Shown here one piece after another: positions 1 through 9,400 of a stretch of DNA of 64,000 bases. The stretch lies in the NCBI GenBank assembly GCA_964538625.1, contig CAZIGH010000018.1, positions 21,059 through 85,058 of the forward strand, in the 5' to 3' direction. Each line of letters opens with the position of its first letter. The stretch's first letter is position 1. Below the pieces are notes generated by a model, which had not been told where the DNA came from, made no database searches, and saw nothing but the letters and a program-made list of their open reading frames with translations. Origin of the DNA: JAEUHM01 sp964538625. Lineage in GTDB: Bacteria; Verrucomicrobiota; Verrucomicrobiia; Verrucomicrobiales; Verrucomicrobiaceae. Made by a program: the position numbers and the translations under genes.

Positions 1-754
1 GCACCGTCGAGGTCTCGAAGTGGAAGTGGCGCAGCACGCCGCCGAAGGCTTCGCTGAGATTGTCCAGCGTGAAGACCTCCTCCGTTCTGCCGTAGGCCAG
101 CACACTTTTGTTGAGAAGCACCACTTGATTACAAAACTCAGGTACGGAACCCAGATTGTGGGTGGAGACGAGCATGAGAGCCCCCTCGTCCCTCAGCTCG
201 CCAAGCAGGGTGATGATGGCTTCCTCGGTCTTCACATCCACGCCGGTGAATGGCTCATCCAGCAGAATCAAGCGACCTCCCTGAGCGAGGGCACGTGCCA
301 GGAAGACCCGTTTCTTCTGTCCACCTGAGAGCTCGCCGATCTGGCGGTCACGGTACTCCCACATATCTACGCGGCGAAGGGCCTGCTCTACGGCGGCCCT
401 GTCCTCAGAGCGTGGCATGCGCAGGAAGTTCATGAAACCGTAGCGGCCCATCATGACTACATCCCACACGTTGACAGGGTAGTTCCAGTCCACTTCCTCA
501 GCCTGTGGCACATAGGCCACGATGCCTGCCTTTTGAGCTGCCTTGACCGGGCCACCGTTGATTCGAACTTCTCCCGCAGTGGGCTTGAGAAACCCCATGA
601 TGCTTTTGAATAACGTACTCTTTCCGCTGCCATTGACGCCCACGAGTGCAGCGATGGTGCCGCCCTTGAGCTCAAAGCTGGCTTGCCTGAGCGCTTCGTG
701 TCCGTTGTTGTAGCGGATGGTGACGTTGCTGACTGTGAGCTGAACCGGAGACAT
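1..754 (-). CDS. mntB: Manganese/zinc ABC transporter ATP-binding protein, 3' end cut by window edge
   Basis: This is the cytoplasmic ATPase of a metal-ion ABC importer; the first 251 residues are in the window. I read it by reverse translation from the ATG at 752-754, which begins MSPVQLTVSNVTIRY. Visible motifs are Walker A GVNGSGKST (about residues 39-47), a Q-loop (VPQAEEVDWNYPV), the signature LSGGQKKRVFLARALA, Walker B LILLDEP and the switch His in LVSTHN. The segment VVMMGRYGFMNFLRMPR is typical of the Mn/Fe/Zn subgroup (MntB/SitB/ZnuC). The binding protein lies 89 nt upstream on the same strand, and the permease should follow beyond base 1. The MntR gene next door points to manganese as substrate. 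The symbol follows Bacillus usage. Confidence 0.9.
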   Translation of the reverse strand, partial: MSPVQLTVSNVTIRYNNGHEALRQASFELKGGTIAALVGVNGSGKSTLFKSIMGFLKPTAGEVRINGGPVKAAQKAGIVAYVPQAEEVDWNYPVNVWDVVMMGRYGFMNFLRMPRSEDRAAVEQALRRVDMWEYRDRQIGELSGGQKKRVFLARALAQGGRLILLDEPFTGVDVKTEEAIITLLGELRDEGALMLVSTHNLGSVPEFCNQVVLLNKSVLAYGRTEEVFTLDNLSEAFGGVLRHFHFETSTV

Positions 755-843
755 GATGGATTGGTTTGCGATGCGTCAAGAATGCGGGCCGGAGCTGTCT
801 GCCGCAGCGGCGATACTTGAGTTGAGCAAAAAGAAGGCCGGCT

Positions 844-1755
844 TCATGGGAGGAATCCCTTCACAATGGTGCTGGCGTTGTACTCCAGCATTTTCAGTAA
901 AGTGGGTGCCGGGCCGGTCTCGTCGGTGAGTGAGTCCACAAAGAGCACCCCGCCGTAGCGCGCCCCTGTTTCCGCAGCCACTTGCTTTGCCGGTTTGTCA
1001 CTCACTGTGCTCTCGCTGAAGACCACGGGCACTTGGTTGGTCCGCACGTAGTCGATGACTTTCTTTACTTGCTGAGGTGTGCCTTGAGCATCCGAGTTCG
1101 TGGGCCAGAGGTAAAGCGGCTTTAGATTGTAGTCGCGGCACAGATAGGCAAAGGCCCCCTCACTGGTGACCAGCCAGCGCCGGTGCTCTGGAATGACAGA
1201 GAGTGTCTCACGCACCGGCTCCTCTACGGCGCGGAGCTTCTCGCTGTAAGCCTTCGCATTCGCGTTGTAGGTGGCCTCGTTGGCAGGGTCTAGCTTGACT
1301 AAGGCTTTGCGGATGTTCTCGACGTAAAGGACTGCATTTGCCGGAGACATCCAGGCATGGGGGTTTGGCTTGCCTTGATACGGCCCCTCCGTGATGCTGA
1401 TGGGTTCAATGCCTTCCGTGAGCAGCACACCCGGCACGTCTTTGAGATTCTCGAAAAAGCGCTCAAACCAAACTTCCAGGTTCATGCCGTTCCAGAGAAC
1501 CAGGTCTGCGTCCTGCGCCCTCACGATGTCCAGCGGCGTGGGTTCGTAGCCGTGGACCTCCGCACCGGGCTTGATGAGGCAACCCACTTCGGCCGCGTCG
1601 CCCGCCACGTTTCTGGCCATGTCTGCTAGAATGGTGAACGTGGTCATGATCTTGAGCCGCCCATCGTCTCGCTTTGCGGTAGGGGAGGGACCGCAGCCGC
1701 ACAGGGAGACGACCAGCAGAAGGAGCAAACCAGACGGCAGAAATGTTTGTTTCAT
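844..1755 (-). CDS. mntA: Metal ABC transporter substrate-binding lipoprotein (MntA/ZnuA/PsaA family)
   Basis: This 303-residue protein captures the metal ion and delivers it to the permease. The N terminus is a lipoprotein signal: a hydrophobic stretch followed by the lipobox LCGC, so it is probably lipid-anchored. Cluster A-I metal ligands can be placed: His in GAEVHGYEP, His in PNPHAWMSP, a Glu in VTSEGAFAY or FSESTVSD, and a C-terminal Asp near LFVDSL. There is no His-rich loop of the kind seen in ZnuA, which favours manganese or iron over zinc. It is the first gene of the operon with the ATPase and is divergent from mntR, with paired operator-like repeats between the two. Family membership is firm; the exact metal is inferred. 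Confidence 0.92.
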   Translation of the reverse strand: MKQTFLPSGLLLLLVVSLCGCGPSPTAKRDDGRLKIMTTFTILADMARNVAGDAAEVGCLIKPGAEVHGYEPTPLDIVRAQDADLVLWNGMNLEVWFERFFENLKDVPGVLLTEGIEPISITEGPYQGKPNPHAWMSPANAVLYVENIRKALVKLDPANEATYNANAKAYSEKLRAVEEPVRETLSVIPEHRRWLVTSEGAFAYLCRDYNLKPLYLWPTNSDAQGTPQQVKKVIDYVRTNQVPVVFSESTVSDKPAKQVAAETGARYGGVLFVDSLTDETGPAPTLLKMLEYNASTIVKGFLP

Positions 1756-1762
1756 GGAAGAG

Positions 1763-1811
1763 AGTTAGGCTGGACTAACTTGGAAGCGCATAAGTTAGTT
1801 TCAACTCACTT
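1763..1811. promoter_or_regulatory. Inverted-repeat operator cluster between mntA and mntR
   Basis: The 67-nt divergent intergenic region carries repeated AAGTTAG-type half-sites. AGTTAG (1763-1768) pairs with CTAACT (1775-1780); CTAACTT (1775-1781) pairs with AAGTTAG (1792-1798). A 20-bp imperfect palindrome spans 1792-1811, with 16 of 20 positions symmetric. The last site ends 12 nt before the mntR start. Position and symmetry fit a DtxR/MntR-type repressor acting on both the transporter and its own gene. Binding is inferred. Confidence 0.55.
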
Positions 1812-1822
1812 TTTGAGACTCG

Positions 1823-2278
1823 TTGAAAACACCCTTGACCTCTGCCAGTAATGCTTTCGTGCCCGACCTCGCCACCAGTTCCACCGCCGCGCAAGACTAC
1901 CTTGAGCAAATACACCGCCTCATTGGAGCGAAGGGCTACGCCCGGGTGGCAGACATCGCCGCAGCACTGGAGATCGCCCCGGCGAGCGTGACCGCCATGA
2001 TTCAGCGCCTGGATGCGGACGGCCTCGTGGTGTATGAACGCTACCGCGGCGTCGTGCTGACGGCGGAGGGGCGCGTCATTGCAGAGGAGGTTGTGAAGCG
2101 CCATGAGGTCCTGGCCAGCCTGCTGCGCAGCTTTGGCCTGGATGAAGCCACGATTTACCGGGATGTGGAAGGCATGGAGCACCACATCAGCAAGGCCACG
2201 CTTAAAGTGCTCATCACCATTGTGGAAGAACTGGAACAGAACCCCCGGCTCCTCGCTAAAATGAAGGCACGCCTCTGA
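1823..2278 (+). CDS. mntR: Manganese-responsive transcriptional regulator MntR
   Basis: This is a DtxR-family metalloregulator of 151 residues from a TTG start; a GTG at 1859 is an alternative. The N-terminal winged helix-turn-helix includes GYARVADIAAAL, SVTAMIQRLD and YERYRGVVLT, close to what I recall of Bacillus MntR. The Mn ligands of MntR (D8, E11, H77, E99, E102, H103) are all present with a constant offset of 17, as D25, E28, H94, E116, E119 and H120. There is no SH3-like C-terminal domain, which matches MntR rather than DtxR/IdeR. With Mn bound it should repress the divergent transporter operon and probably itself, since the repeat cluster lies directly upstream. Confidence 0.93.
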   Translation: MKTPLTSASNAFVPDLATSSTAAQDYLEQIHRLIGAKGYARVADIAAALEIAPASVTAMIQRLDADGLVVYERYRGVVLTAEGRVIAEEVVKRHEVLASLLRSFGLDEATIYRDVEGMEHHISKATLKVLITIVEELEQNPRLLAKMKARL

Positions 2279-2338
2279 TTGGAGGACCCTGCCGCAGAGT
2301 GGCTTAGCCCTACCGAAAAAAACTCACCCGGATTCGCA

Positions 2339-2368
2339 TTGACTGGCGAGACCGTTTTGCCCTAATCT
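2339..2368 (+). promoter_or_regulatory. Possible sigma-70-type promoter for the pseudopilin gene
   Basis: TTGACT (2339-2344) and TAATCT (2363-2368) are separated by 18 nt, 52 nt before the pseudopilin start. The -35 is good and the -10 poor (3 of 6). It is the best candidate in the 141-nt gap after mntR. Confidence 0.25.
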
Positions 2369-2419
2369 GCAAGTCGGCACGGAAACTTCCAGCGTGCTCC
2401 CCAGCCCCAACCGCCCATC

Positions 2420-3007
2420 ATGAAAAATCTTCGCCCACATCGCAGCACTGCCGCCTTTACTCTCATCGAGATGCTGATTGTCATCGGCATTATCGCCGTG
2501 CTCGCAGCGCTCGCCATTCCCACCACTGGCATCGCCATGAGAATGGTGAAGAAGGTGCGCACTCAGGCCGTGCTCAAGGACTTGGTGCTGGGCATCAAAG
2601 GTTATGAGACCGAGTATGGCCGCTACCCCATGCCCCCAGACTACAAGAGTGAAGAGCCGGTGCAGACTTCCGAAGGCTCCGGTCTGCTGAAGGTGCTCAT
2701 GGGCCAGGATGAGCAGGGTCTCAATACTCGCGGCATCGTTTACATCGAGCCTCCTCCCGCCAAGAGCGGAGCCGGTGGTCTCACCGGCAACGTCGGAAGC
2801 TACGGACTCGCCGACTTCTGGGGAGAGCCCTACGAGGTGGTGATGGACTTGAACTATGACAAGCGCATCAAGAATCCCGACGCGATGAATGAGGACCGCA
2901 TGATCTCTGACGATGCCCCGCAGGAACTCGTCATGGGAGCCATCGCCTACAGTTTGGGAGAGGACAAGAAGCGTGGCACCAAGGATGACGTTGCCTCCTG
3001 GCGCTGA
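2420..3007 (+). CDS. Type II secretion-like pseudopilin (GspG/PulG type)
   Basis: This 195-residue exported pilin-like protein is probably processed by prepilin peptidase and built into a pseudopilus. The N terminus has a class III leader: a short basic leader, then AAFTLIEMLIVIGIIAVLAA, with the Glu at mature position 5 and about 20 hydrophobic residues. The C-terminal part contains FWGEPYEVVMD and SLGEDKKRGTKDDVASW, matching the GspG-type ending in which a Gly/Asp-rich loop binds calcium. No gsp assembly genes adjoin it; the nearest relative is a GspF-like gene at 24372. It precedes the DUF1800/DUF1501 pair by 414 nt. Such scattered pseudopilins are common in Verrucomicrobiota; its cargo or role is unknown. 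Confidence 0.85.
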   Translation: MKNLRPHRSTAAFTLIEMLIVIGIIAVLAALAIPTTGIAMRMVKKVRTQAVLKDLVLGIKGYETEYGRYPMPPDYKSEEPVQTSEGSGLLKVLMGQDEQGLNTRGIVYIEPPPAKSGAGGLTGNVGSYGLADFWGEPYEVVMDLNYDKRIKNPDAMNEDRMISDDAPQELVMGAIAYSLGEDKKRGTKDDVASWR

Positions 3008-3421
3008 CCCATCCTTTTCCTGCTGGCGCGTATAGCGCCGGTCGAAGGGCTGAGGATCCGCCCGTCGGCATCCACCGACCAGTCGGAAGTAGCGAACAGG
3101 CGCTGAGAAGGACTTTAGCAGAGGCCGTTCTTCCCATTCCCAACCGCTTGGAAGGGGACGGAACTGCGTGCCATCGAGTCAAAAATCCAAATCCGTGTCA
3201 GCGAGTGTCAACGCCGGGAGAAAATGATGCCACCGGCTCGTCCCCAAGGTGCCCCGGTGGAAGTCTCCGCGCCCGGAGCATCGGCCCTTGGAGGCTTCCC
3301 AATGGGAAGTATTGACAAAAGTGACCATTTTTCGGTAAACTCGAAACTCGTTCATTTTCAAAGAGTTACTTCGAGCGTCGGTGCTGCTCCCGCACTCGCA
3401 GTTTCGTTGATCCCAACCCAA
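3008..3421. other. 414-nt intergenic region upstream of the giant DUF1800 gene
   Basis: I see no convincing gene here. A perfect GGCGC/GCGCC hairpin at 3025-3039, just after the pseudopilin stop, may be a weak terminator but lacks a T-run. An open frame continues upstream of 3422 to 3224, but that stretch has no signal-peptide character and encloses the promoter-like element at 3312-3341, so I treat it as untranslated. Confidence 0.5.
3312..3341 (+). promoter_or_regulatory. Sigma-70-type promoter of the DUF1800/DUF1501 operon
   Basis: TTGACA (3312-3317, perfect -35) is followed after 18 nt by TAAACT (3336-3341, 4 of 6). It lies 80 nt before the ATG at 3422, in a locally AT-richer stretch. 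It supports 3422 rather than 3224 as the start of the giant gene. Confidence 0.5.
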
Positions 3422-6400
3422 ATGAAACCAACCAACCGTTTCAAAGTCTCCAAGCTCGCAGCCGGGCTGCTGGCCTTTTCACCGCTGGCTTATGCCGCCA
3501 CGGACGACTTCAGCACCGGCCCAGGCCAAGGCAGTCCTGATGGGATGTGCGACGTCTGGCAGGCACTCTACAATGGCTGGGGCCTCAACCCGAATGGCGA
3601 TGAAGACAACGATGGATGCACCAACCGTGTTGAATCCGTGGCGGGTACCAACCCTCGAGTGCCTGGCGACTGCCTGCGAGTCGGCGACACCGTTCTAAGC
3701 GGCAACCAAGTGATCTTCACCTTCCGTGCAGAGGGGGGCAAACGGTACCGGATTCTGAGTGACAGCTCGCCTAGCGGCAGCTTCTCCACCGTAGTGCCGC
3801 AGACCTCCCCCGTGAATGGTGCCACCCAGTATGTTCCCGGCAATGACACAGGTACCCAGGTCATCACCATCACCAAAGGCCCGGGAGACGAGCGGAAGTT
3901 CTACCGGCTTGAAGCATCCGACATCGACACCGACGGAGACGGCGTCTCAGACTGGGCTGAAATGAGTCTGGGGCTCAACCGCCTCGTTGCCGATAGCGAT
4001 GGCAATGGCATCCCCGACGGACAGGAGGTCGCAGCAGCCGTGTCCGTGCCCGACGAAGTTTCCATTTTTGCCAGCAAATCCAGCGCCTCCGAGGACGGCC
4101 CTGAAAGCGGCATGTTCACCGTCACACGGAATCGCGCGTTTTTCCCGCTGCAAGTAGGACTAAGCATGTCCGGCACGGCAGAGATTCCAGCCGACTATAC
4201 TGCCAGTCCCGGAGGGCCTTTAGCCTTCGGGGTGGGGGAAAAGAGCAAGGTCGTTCACATCAACCCCGTGCCCGACGCCGCCGTGGAGGGGCAGGAATCC
4301 GTCACCGCCACCATCGTGTCAGCACAGGCGACGATGAATGATGACTTCAGCCAGCCTCAGATTGGCAACGCCTCTGCCACCGTCATCATAGGGAACACCG
4401 CCGCACCCAGCGGCACCGGCCTCACCGCCCGTTACTACGACAACGCCAGCTCCACGGCCAATAGCTTGCTGAACTTTGGTGACACGGCCAACTACGCCTT
4501 CACGCGCCTCACCACCACGACCGGCACCATCGTCATTACCCCCACCTCTGGCGTGCTTGCCAGCATTCTTAATGCCGTCTCGGTCGGCACCCAAGTGCAG
4601 ATCACCTTCACCGGTGGCAACCTCAACGCCACAGCGTACAACAACCTCCCCTACACCGTCACCACCAAAACAGCCGCGAACTTCACCGTCGCCATCACCG
4701 GTGCCTCCCTGCCCACCTCCAGCAGCAGCACTTGCAACTTCCAGATTCAGCCCATGCACCCCCCGGTCGTGGAGCGCGTGGATGCCACCGTCGCCCACGA
4801 CTGGTTCACGGGCACCCCGAATGGCAACACCATCAGCCCTCTCAACTCCCCCGACAACTGGTCCTCCGTCTGGGAAGCCTACCTCCACCCTACGACTGCC
4901 TCCACCTCCGGCTACCGCTTCCAGCTGGATGCAGACGACAAAGCTCGTGTGCTCATCGACCTCAACCGCAACGGCACCTTTGACCTCCCCGGGGAGCAAG
5001 TCATCGAGCACGGCTGGGACGGACCCGCCACCGTGGGGACATTCAAAATCAGTTCCTCCTACAACCTCGCCGTTCCTGCCACACCCGCCGAGCGCTATCG
5101 CATCCGGGTCGAGCACGTCGAGACCACGGGCGAAGCGCGCTGCCGCCTCCAGTGGAGTGTCAACGGCGGCACCTTTGCCAACATCCCCCAAGCCAACGTC
5201 TATTCCCACACCCGTGCCATGGACGCCAACTACACCTACACCCGCACCGACGCCACCGCTGGTGCCATGGCTGGGACCATCCTCGTCACACACAATGGCC
5301 ACGGCCTTACCGTGGGCACTCCGGTTACACTCTCCTTCTCCAGCGGAAACCTCTTCACCCCTGCTAATGGCAACTTCCACGGCACCTACACCATCTCCGT
5401 GGTCAACAGTGCCAATACCTACACCGTGCCTATCACCGGAGCCAGCCTGCCGGCCAACGGCGCTGGGGCGGGCTTCATCTTGAACGTGCCAGCCTCCACC
5501 ACCCAGACCTGGTACAATGTCGTCTGGCAGAACACCACCTTCAGTGGTGCCCCAGGTCGCATCGGCACCAACAACGCCGGCACCAACGACAGCAACAACG
5601 GCATCTACGGTACCGGCACACCAGATCCCGCGCTCATTGGCGTTGACACCTTCACCGCTCGCTGGACCGGTCAGCTTCAGCCTCAGTTCACGGAGGAATA
5701 CACCATCTCCGTCCTCGCAGATGATGGCGTGACCCTCCGCATCAACGGCCAGATACAGGAACTCAAAACGCTCCTCGCCACCGAAAGTGACGGCAGCACC
5801 TACACTTACGATTCCGCCAGCGGTGCCACCGTCGTCACCTACTCCGGTGCCCGCATCAAGCCCGGCAGCGTCGTCGCCGGAGAGACCATCCGCCTCAACC
5901 CCACCAGCGGCAACCTCAACTACAGCTCCGGAGCCACCTACACCTACGACGCAGGCACCGGTGAAATGGTGGTGACCTACACCGGACTCACGACCATCTT
6001 GGCCAATGGATTCCAGGTTGGGCAGACGGTCTTCCTTGACCCCACCAGCGGAAAGATAGCTGACCTCGCCAGCCTCCCCTACGTCATCACCGCCGCCACA
6101 GCCACCACCTTCACCGTCAATGTAGGCGCAGGTCTCTTCCCCAACAACACCAGCGCGCCAAACGGCAACCTCAACGTCCTCGATACCTTTGACCTCGTCG
6201 TCACCGCCGCCACGCCCACCACCTTCACCGTCACCTTCCCGCCAGCCCGTCATGCAAACAGCACGGGCAACTTGAACATCGACATCGTCAACAAGCCTCT
6301 GAAAGACTGGTCCTCCTTGACCAGCGAGCGCTACGTCCGCCTACCCCTCGTTGGCGGCCACCGCTACGACATTCAGCTCGACTTCTGGGAGAACACCGGT

Positions 6401-9400
6401 TCAGCCCGTTGCAATCTCTACTGGTTCAGCCCCAGCCAGACGAAGCAAATCATTCCCACCGAGCGCCTATACCCCTCCAGCGGCCCGCTCGCGCCACCCG
6501 TTCACACCAGTGACACCACCGCCATCGCACTTGTAGGAGGAAGCTTCTCCCACACCATCCAGGCCTCCAACGGAGCGAGCATCAGCGTCTCCGGCCTTCC
6601 CGCCTGGCTCACCTACTCAAACGGAGTCCTCAGCGGCACACCGCCCCCAGGTGCAGCCGGCAAGTATCAGCTCCTCGTCACCATCACCGATGCCAACGGC
6701 ACCAGCCAGTCCGTCATTGATCTCGAAGTCCAGCAAACCGGCGGCAGCGTCACCCGCGAGGTGTGGACCGGCATCCCAGGCACCAGCATCGCCAGCATAC
6801 CTGTCGGTACAGCGCCCTCCCTCACCACCACGCTCAGCAGTCTGGATTTGCCGGACAACTCTGGGGACAACTACGGCACCCGAGTCCGCGGTTACATCAC
6901 CGCCCCCACCACCGGCAACTATTACTTCTGGCTCAACAGCACCGACACCGCCGAGTTCTGGCTCTCCAACGACCATGAAGTGGTCAACAACTTCAAGCGT
7001 GCCGCCGTCACCGCAGGCAGCCAGCGCTCTCCATGGATGGCGCTTGAGCAGGGCAAGCGATACTACTTCGAGATTCTCCACAAAGCCGGCACCGGCACCG
7101 CAGACGATGCCTCTCTCAGTTGGTCCAAACCCGGAGAATCCACCACCAGCCCCACAGAAGTCGTTCCCGGCCACGTGCTCACCGCTTACACGCCGCCGCC
7201 ACCGGGCAGCTCGCCTGGCACCCTTTACATCGCCACCATGCTGGCCCAGGGCAGCGCCATCACCAACGGAGTCGGCAGCGCCACCCTCCGCGTGGATGAG
7301 ACGGAGACTTACGCCTACGTCACCTTCGACATGGCTCGATTCCAAAACCCACCCTACGGTGGCATGACCGGACCCGTGACCGACTGGCATGTGCACTCCG
7401 ACGCCTTCCTCACGCACCCCAGCATGATCATCTATGACGGTATCGAACCCGCCACACCTGGAGATGGTCTCATCACCAACCCCGCCCATCCGCACTACGG
7501 CAGCCATCGCTGGACCATCGCACCAGTAGGCACCCTCTCCGCGAATGAGATCCGCGAGCTTATCAAGCAGGGCAAGGCTTACATCAACCTCCACACCGCC
7601 GCTTACCCTGCTGGAGAGATCCGTGGAAACTACACCCTAGCCAACGGATCCCGCACCTTCACTCCCCCTCCCCCTCCCCCCGCGTGGACGGATGACAGCA
7701 ACACCGACGCGGGCGCAGCCCGTTTCCTTACCCAGGCCAGCTATGGCCCGAACATCGCCGACATCACCGCGCTGAAAGCCCTCACCCCCAGCAGTAGCTC
7801 CGGCCTCTATCCTCCCAGCCGCTACGAGACCTGGATTGACAACCAGTTTGCCACCCCCGCCACCACCTCGCTCGAGGAAGTGCTCCGCACCCGAAGAGCG
7901 GATGCCCAAGGCGGCTCCCAGCTGGATGAAACCCTGTTCTTCAACTCCTGGTGGCGCAACTCCATCACCGGCCCAGATCAGCTCCGGCAGCGCATCGCCT
8001 TTGCCCTGAGCCAGATCCACGTCATCTCCGGCCAGGGTCCGCTCGACAACCGGGGAGAGGCCATCGCCTACTTCTACGACAAGCTCAGCACCGGCGCGTT
8101 TGGGAACTTCCGCACCATCCTGGAAACCACCACCCTCACCCCCGCCATGGGTCGTTACCTCGACATGCGGAACAACGACAAGCCAGACCTCGCCGTGGGT
8201 CGCATCCCCAACGAAAACTACGCCCGCGAGATCAAGCAGCTCTTCTCCGTGGGCCTCTACCGCATGTGGCCAGACGGCACCCTCATGCTCACCTCCAGCG
8301 ACTCACCCATCGACACCTACACCCAGCGTGAGATCGTGGGCTATGCTCACGTCTTCACCGGCTGGACGGACGCCTACACCGGCATCCGCACCACCCTGGG
8401 TGCCCCGGCCAACTGGCTGGCCCAGATGATACCCGTACCTGCCCGGCACTTCACCGGCCCGAAGCGCATCCTCAACAACGAAGTTCTTCCCGGCCTGCCC
8501 ACCTTAGGCAATCAGCCCCTGGACCCGTACGCTACTCACAACACCACCCACTTCAACCAGCCCGCCTACCAAGCCCTGCCTGACCAAGAACTGGCCGCCG
8601 CGCATGACCAGCTCTTTTACCACCCCAACACAGGGCCCTTCATCTGCCGTCAGCTCATCCAGCGCCTCGTCACCAGCCACCCCTCCCGCGACTACCTCTA
8701 CCGCGTCGTCCAGAAGTTCAACGATGACGGCACCGGAGTCCGCGGCAACATGCAGGCTGTCCTCAAAGCCATCCTCCTGGACTACGAGGCGCGCAGCCCA
8801 GACATGATCTCCAAGCCCGCCTATGGCAAGCAGCGCGAGCCCCTCCTCCGCGTAGCCGCCGCTGGTCGCGCCTTCCGCCCAGACACCTACTCCGGCACCT
8901 ACAGCCAGAGCGGCACCCGCACCATCACCATCACTACAAGCACACCGCACAAGCTCGCCAGTGGCAATACCGTCATGCTCGACTTCACCGCCAGCTCCGC
9001 AGACGAGACAGCCGGCATCCCCGCACCCTGGTCCGGCACCTACAGCGTCACCGTGGTCAATGCCAACACCTACACCATCAACGCCGTGAACCACGTCGCC
9101 GGCACCTACAGCATCCCGGCAAACAGCACCACCTGCACCGTCAGTTTGACCAACCACTGGCTGCAAGTAGGCAACCAGTTCTTCATGGACTTCACCACCG
9201 GTGCCGCAGATGGCGTGGCCGGTCTTGACCGTGCCGTTTACACCGTGGCCACCAATCCCAGCCCCCTCAACAACGGCGACAACGGCTCCACCCTCACCTT
9301 TGAAATCCCCGCAGGTCAGGTGACCACAAGTGCCCGCAATGGCAACTGCGTCATCCCACGGTTCAACCCAGGCAGCATGACCATTACCAACTCCGGTCTG

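Noticed and set aside
3224..3421. N-terminal extension of the giant protein
   Set aside because: It lacks a signal sequence and contains a good promoter; the ATG at 3422 begins a clear signal peptide.
4319..6253. A 644-residue open frame antisense to the giant DUF1800 gene
   Set aside because: It is Gly/Val/Asp-rich with no motif, signal or start context; GC-rich codon bias in the sense gene creates such frames. Other long antisense frames (6617-7594, 8504-9496) are of the same kind.
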